Assembly (NCBI GenBank): GCA_021604825.1
Contig: BQJS01000226.1
Location: 1 to 6,808 of the forward strand
Origin: Phycisphaerae bacterium
GTDB lineage: Bacteria > Planctomycetota > Phycisphaerae > UBA1845
Reading direction: 5' to 3'
Length of the DNA: 6,808 nt
Shown: positions 5,960 through 6,808 of the stretch, one piece after another
Numbering within the stretch: position 1 is the stretch's first letter
Layout: every line of letters starts with the position of its first letter
Made by a program: the position numbers and the translations under genes
Notes under the pieces: model-generated
The model's database searches: none
What the model was told of the DNA's origin: nothing
Seen by the model: the letters and a program-made list of their open reading frames with translations, nothing else

Positions 5960-6808
5960 TATTTGTCACCCTCTGTGTCGCCGCCAGACGGTTCCGCTTC
6001 GGCAGTTGGCGCGGGTTCTGGCTTCTTTAACTCAGGTAGCTGCATCAACTCCCTGATGCGCGGGTGTACGATCTCACCACCCACCGTAATCACGCATCCG
6101 GCATTAATTTCATCTTCCATGTCCAGATTGAGCGTCCCATCCTTGATCAGATGCAAGAGCAACGTCTGGATGTTACGCGAGTACATCTGACTGGCGTGGA
6201 ATGGAACCGTGGTCGTCAAATTCGACGGGCCCAGGATCGTGACGCCGTGCTCGACGACCGTCTTGTCGCACTGGGTAAGCTCACAGTTACCGCCACGTTC
6301 GGCGGCAAGGTCGATAATGACCGCACCATTGGGCATGCCTTTGACCATCTCGCCGGTGATCAGCACGGGGGATTTCTTGCCGGGAATCGCAGCCGTCGTG
6401 ATCACGACGTCATGCTCGGCAACCACCTTGGTCATCAACTCGCGCTGCTTGCGAAGAAACTCGTCGCCCATTTCCTTGGCGTATCCGCCCTTGTCTTCCG
6501 CCCCGCCGGTAGAAAGCTCCATCTCGACGAATTTTCCACCGAGGCTTTCGACCTGTTCGCGGACGGCTGGCCTGACATCGTATCCGCTAACCACAGCGCC
6601 GAGTCGCTTGGCCGTCGCGATCGCCTGCAACCCCGCGACACCCGCACCGATGACGAACACCTTCGCGGGTGAAATCGTGCCGGCGGCTGTCATCATCATG
6701 GGGAACATCTTGGGAAGTTGCGATGCGGCGAGGAGGACGGCTTTGTAACCCGCGATGTTGGCCATCGAAGAAAGCGCGTCCATGCTTTGGGCCCGGGTGA
6801 TACGCGGG
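5959..6808 (-). CDS. pntAA: NAD(P) transhydrogenase, NAD(H)-binding subunit alpha-1, partial
   Basis: This is the C-terminal 282 residues of the soluble NAD(H)-binding domain (dI), which binds NADH and passes hydride to NADP+ on dIII of PntB. The frame stays open to the window edge. The ATG at 6783 is internal: the codons before it read PRITRAQS, matching IPRISRAQS of E. coli PntA, so the true start lies outside the window. These edge residues contain the conserved RQD loop (Arg2, Gln7, Asp10 of the visible part) that holds the nicotinamide. The dinucleotide-binding fold follows, with VIGAGVAGLQAI (visible 52-63) and YDVRP (76-80), then TTAAIPGKKSPVLIT and IIDLAAERGGNCE. The protein ends in a Pro/Ala/Glu-rich tail with no membrane helix, as expected for the split alpha subunit. 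It is the first of three adjacent pnt genes and overlaps pntAB by one base. Confidence 0.96.
   Translation of the reverse strand, partial: PRITRAQSMDALSSMANIAGYKAVLLAASQLPKMFPMMMTAAGTISPAKVFVIGAGVAGLQAIATAKRLGAVVSGYDVRPAVREQVESLGGKFVEMELSTGGAEDKGGYAKEMGDEFLRKQRELMTKVVAEHDVVITTAAIPGKKSPVLITGEMVKGMPNGAVIIDLAAERGGNCELTQCDKTVVEHGVTILGPSNLTTTVPFHASQMYSRNIQTLLLHLIKDGTLNLDMEDEINAGCVITVGGEIVHPRIRELMQLPELKKPEPAPTAEAEPSGGDTEGDK
5966..5973 (-). promoter_or_regulatory. Ribosome binding site of pntAB inside pntAA
   Basis: On the minus strand GAGGGTGA lies 6 nt before the pntAB ATG at 5959, within the last codons of pntAA. With the TAATG overlap it supports re-initiation at Met1 rather than Met4. Confidence 0.55.

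Noticed and set aside
6064..6748. Two long plus-strand open frames (about 200 and 180 codons) opposite pntAA, and similar ones opposite pntB and ribE
   Set aside because: They lie wholly opposite strongly conserved enzymes, have no recognisable domain and reflect GC-rich codon use on the other strand.

Overview
All recognisable genes lie on the minus strand, and their products suggest a Gram-negative-type bacterium, most likely a planctomycete (Planctomycetota). The clues are a large secreted protein very rich in cysteine, with repeated Kazal-like units, planctomycete-style 'CCLPDGSC...GGTW' units and an Ala-X-Ala signal peptide; a three-subunit proton-pumping transhydrogenase; and a PntB with a signal-peptide-like extension. 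The phylum is an inference from protein style. No rRNA or other marker gene is present.

Reading along the minus strand, from high to low coordinates, there are three blocks. (1) pntAA (5' end outside the window), pntAB and pntB form a tight operon: pntAA and pntAB overlap at TAATG, and 16 nt separate pntAB from pntB. They encode the membrane NAD(P) transhydrogenase, which uses the proton gradient to drive hydride transfer from NADH to NADP+. (2) After a 178-nt gap holding a short perfect palindrome and a nested inverted repeat that looks like a dispersed REP-type element, ribE (riboflavin synthase) and pdxA (4-hydroxythreonine-4-phosphate dehydrogenase) follow, joined by a TGATG stop/start overlap. 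They serve flavin and pyridoxal-phosphate synthesis respectively. (3) After a 273-nt gap with a candidate promoter and a good ribosome binding site comes a single gene for a secreted 563-residue protein with five Kazal-like units. It ends 40 nt before a strong intrinsic terminator, so it is probably its own transcription unit.

Blocks 1 and 2 are core cofactor and redox metabolism. Block 3 is the accessory part and the most unusual. Its protein contains a gap-free 147-residue internal duplication, a non-classical cysteine pattern in every Kazal unit, and mostly acidic residues at the predicted inhibitory position. I see no CRISPR array, tRNA, rRNA, insertion sequence or phage gene, and no convincing new multi-gene system.
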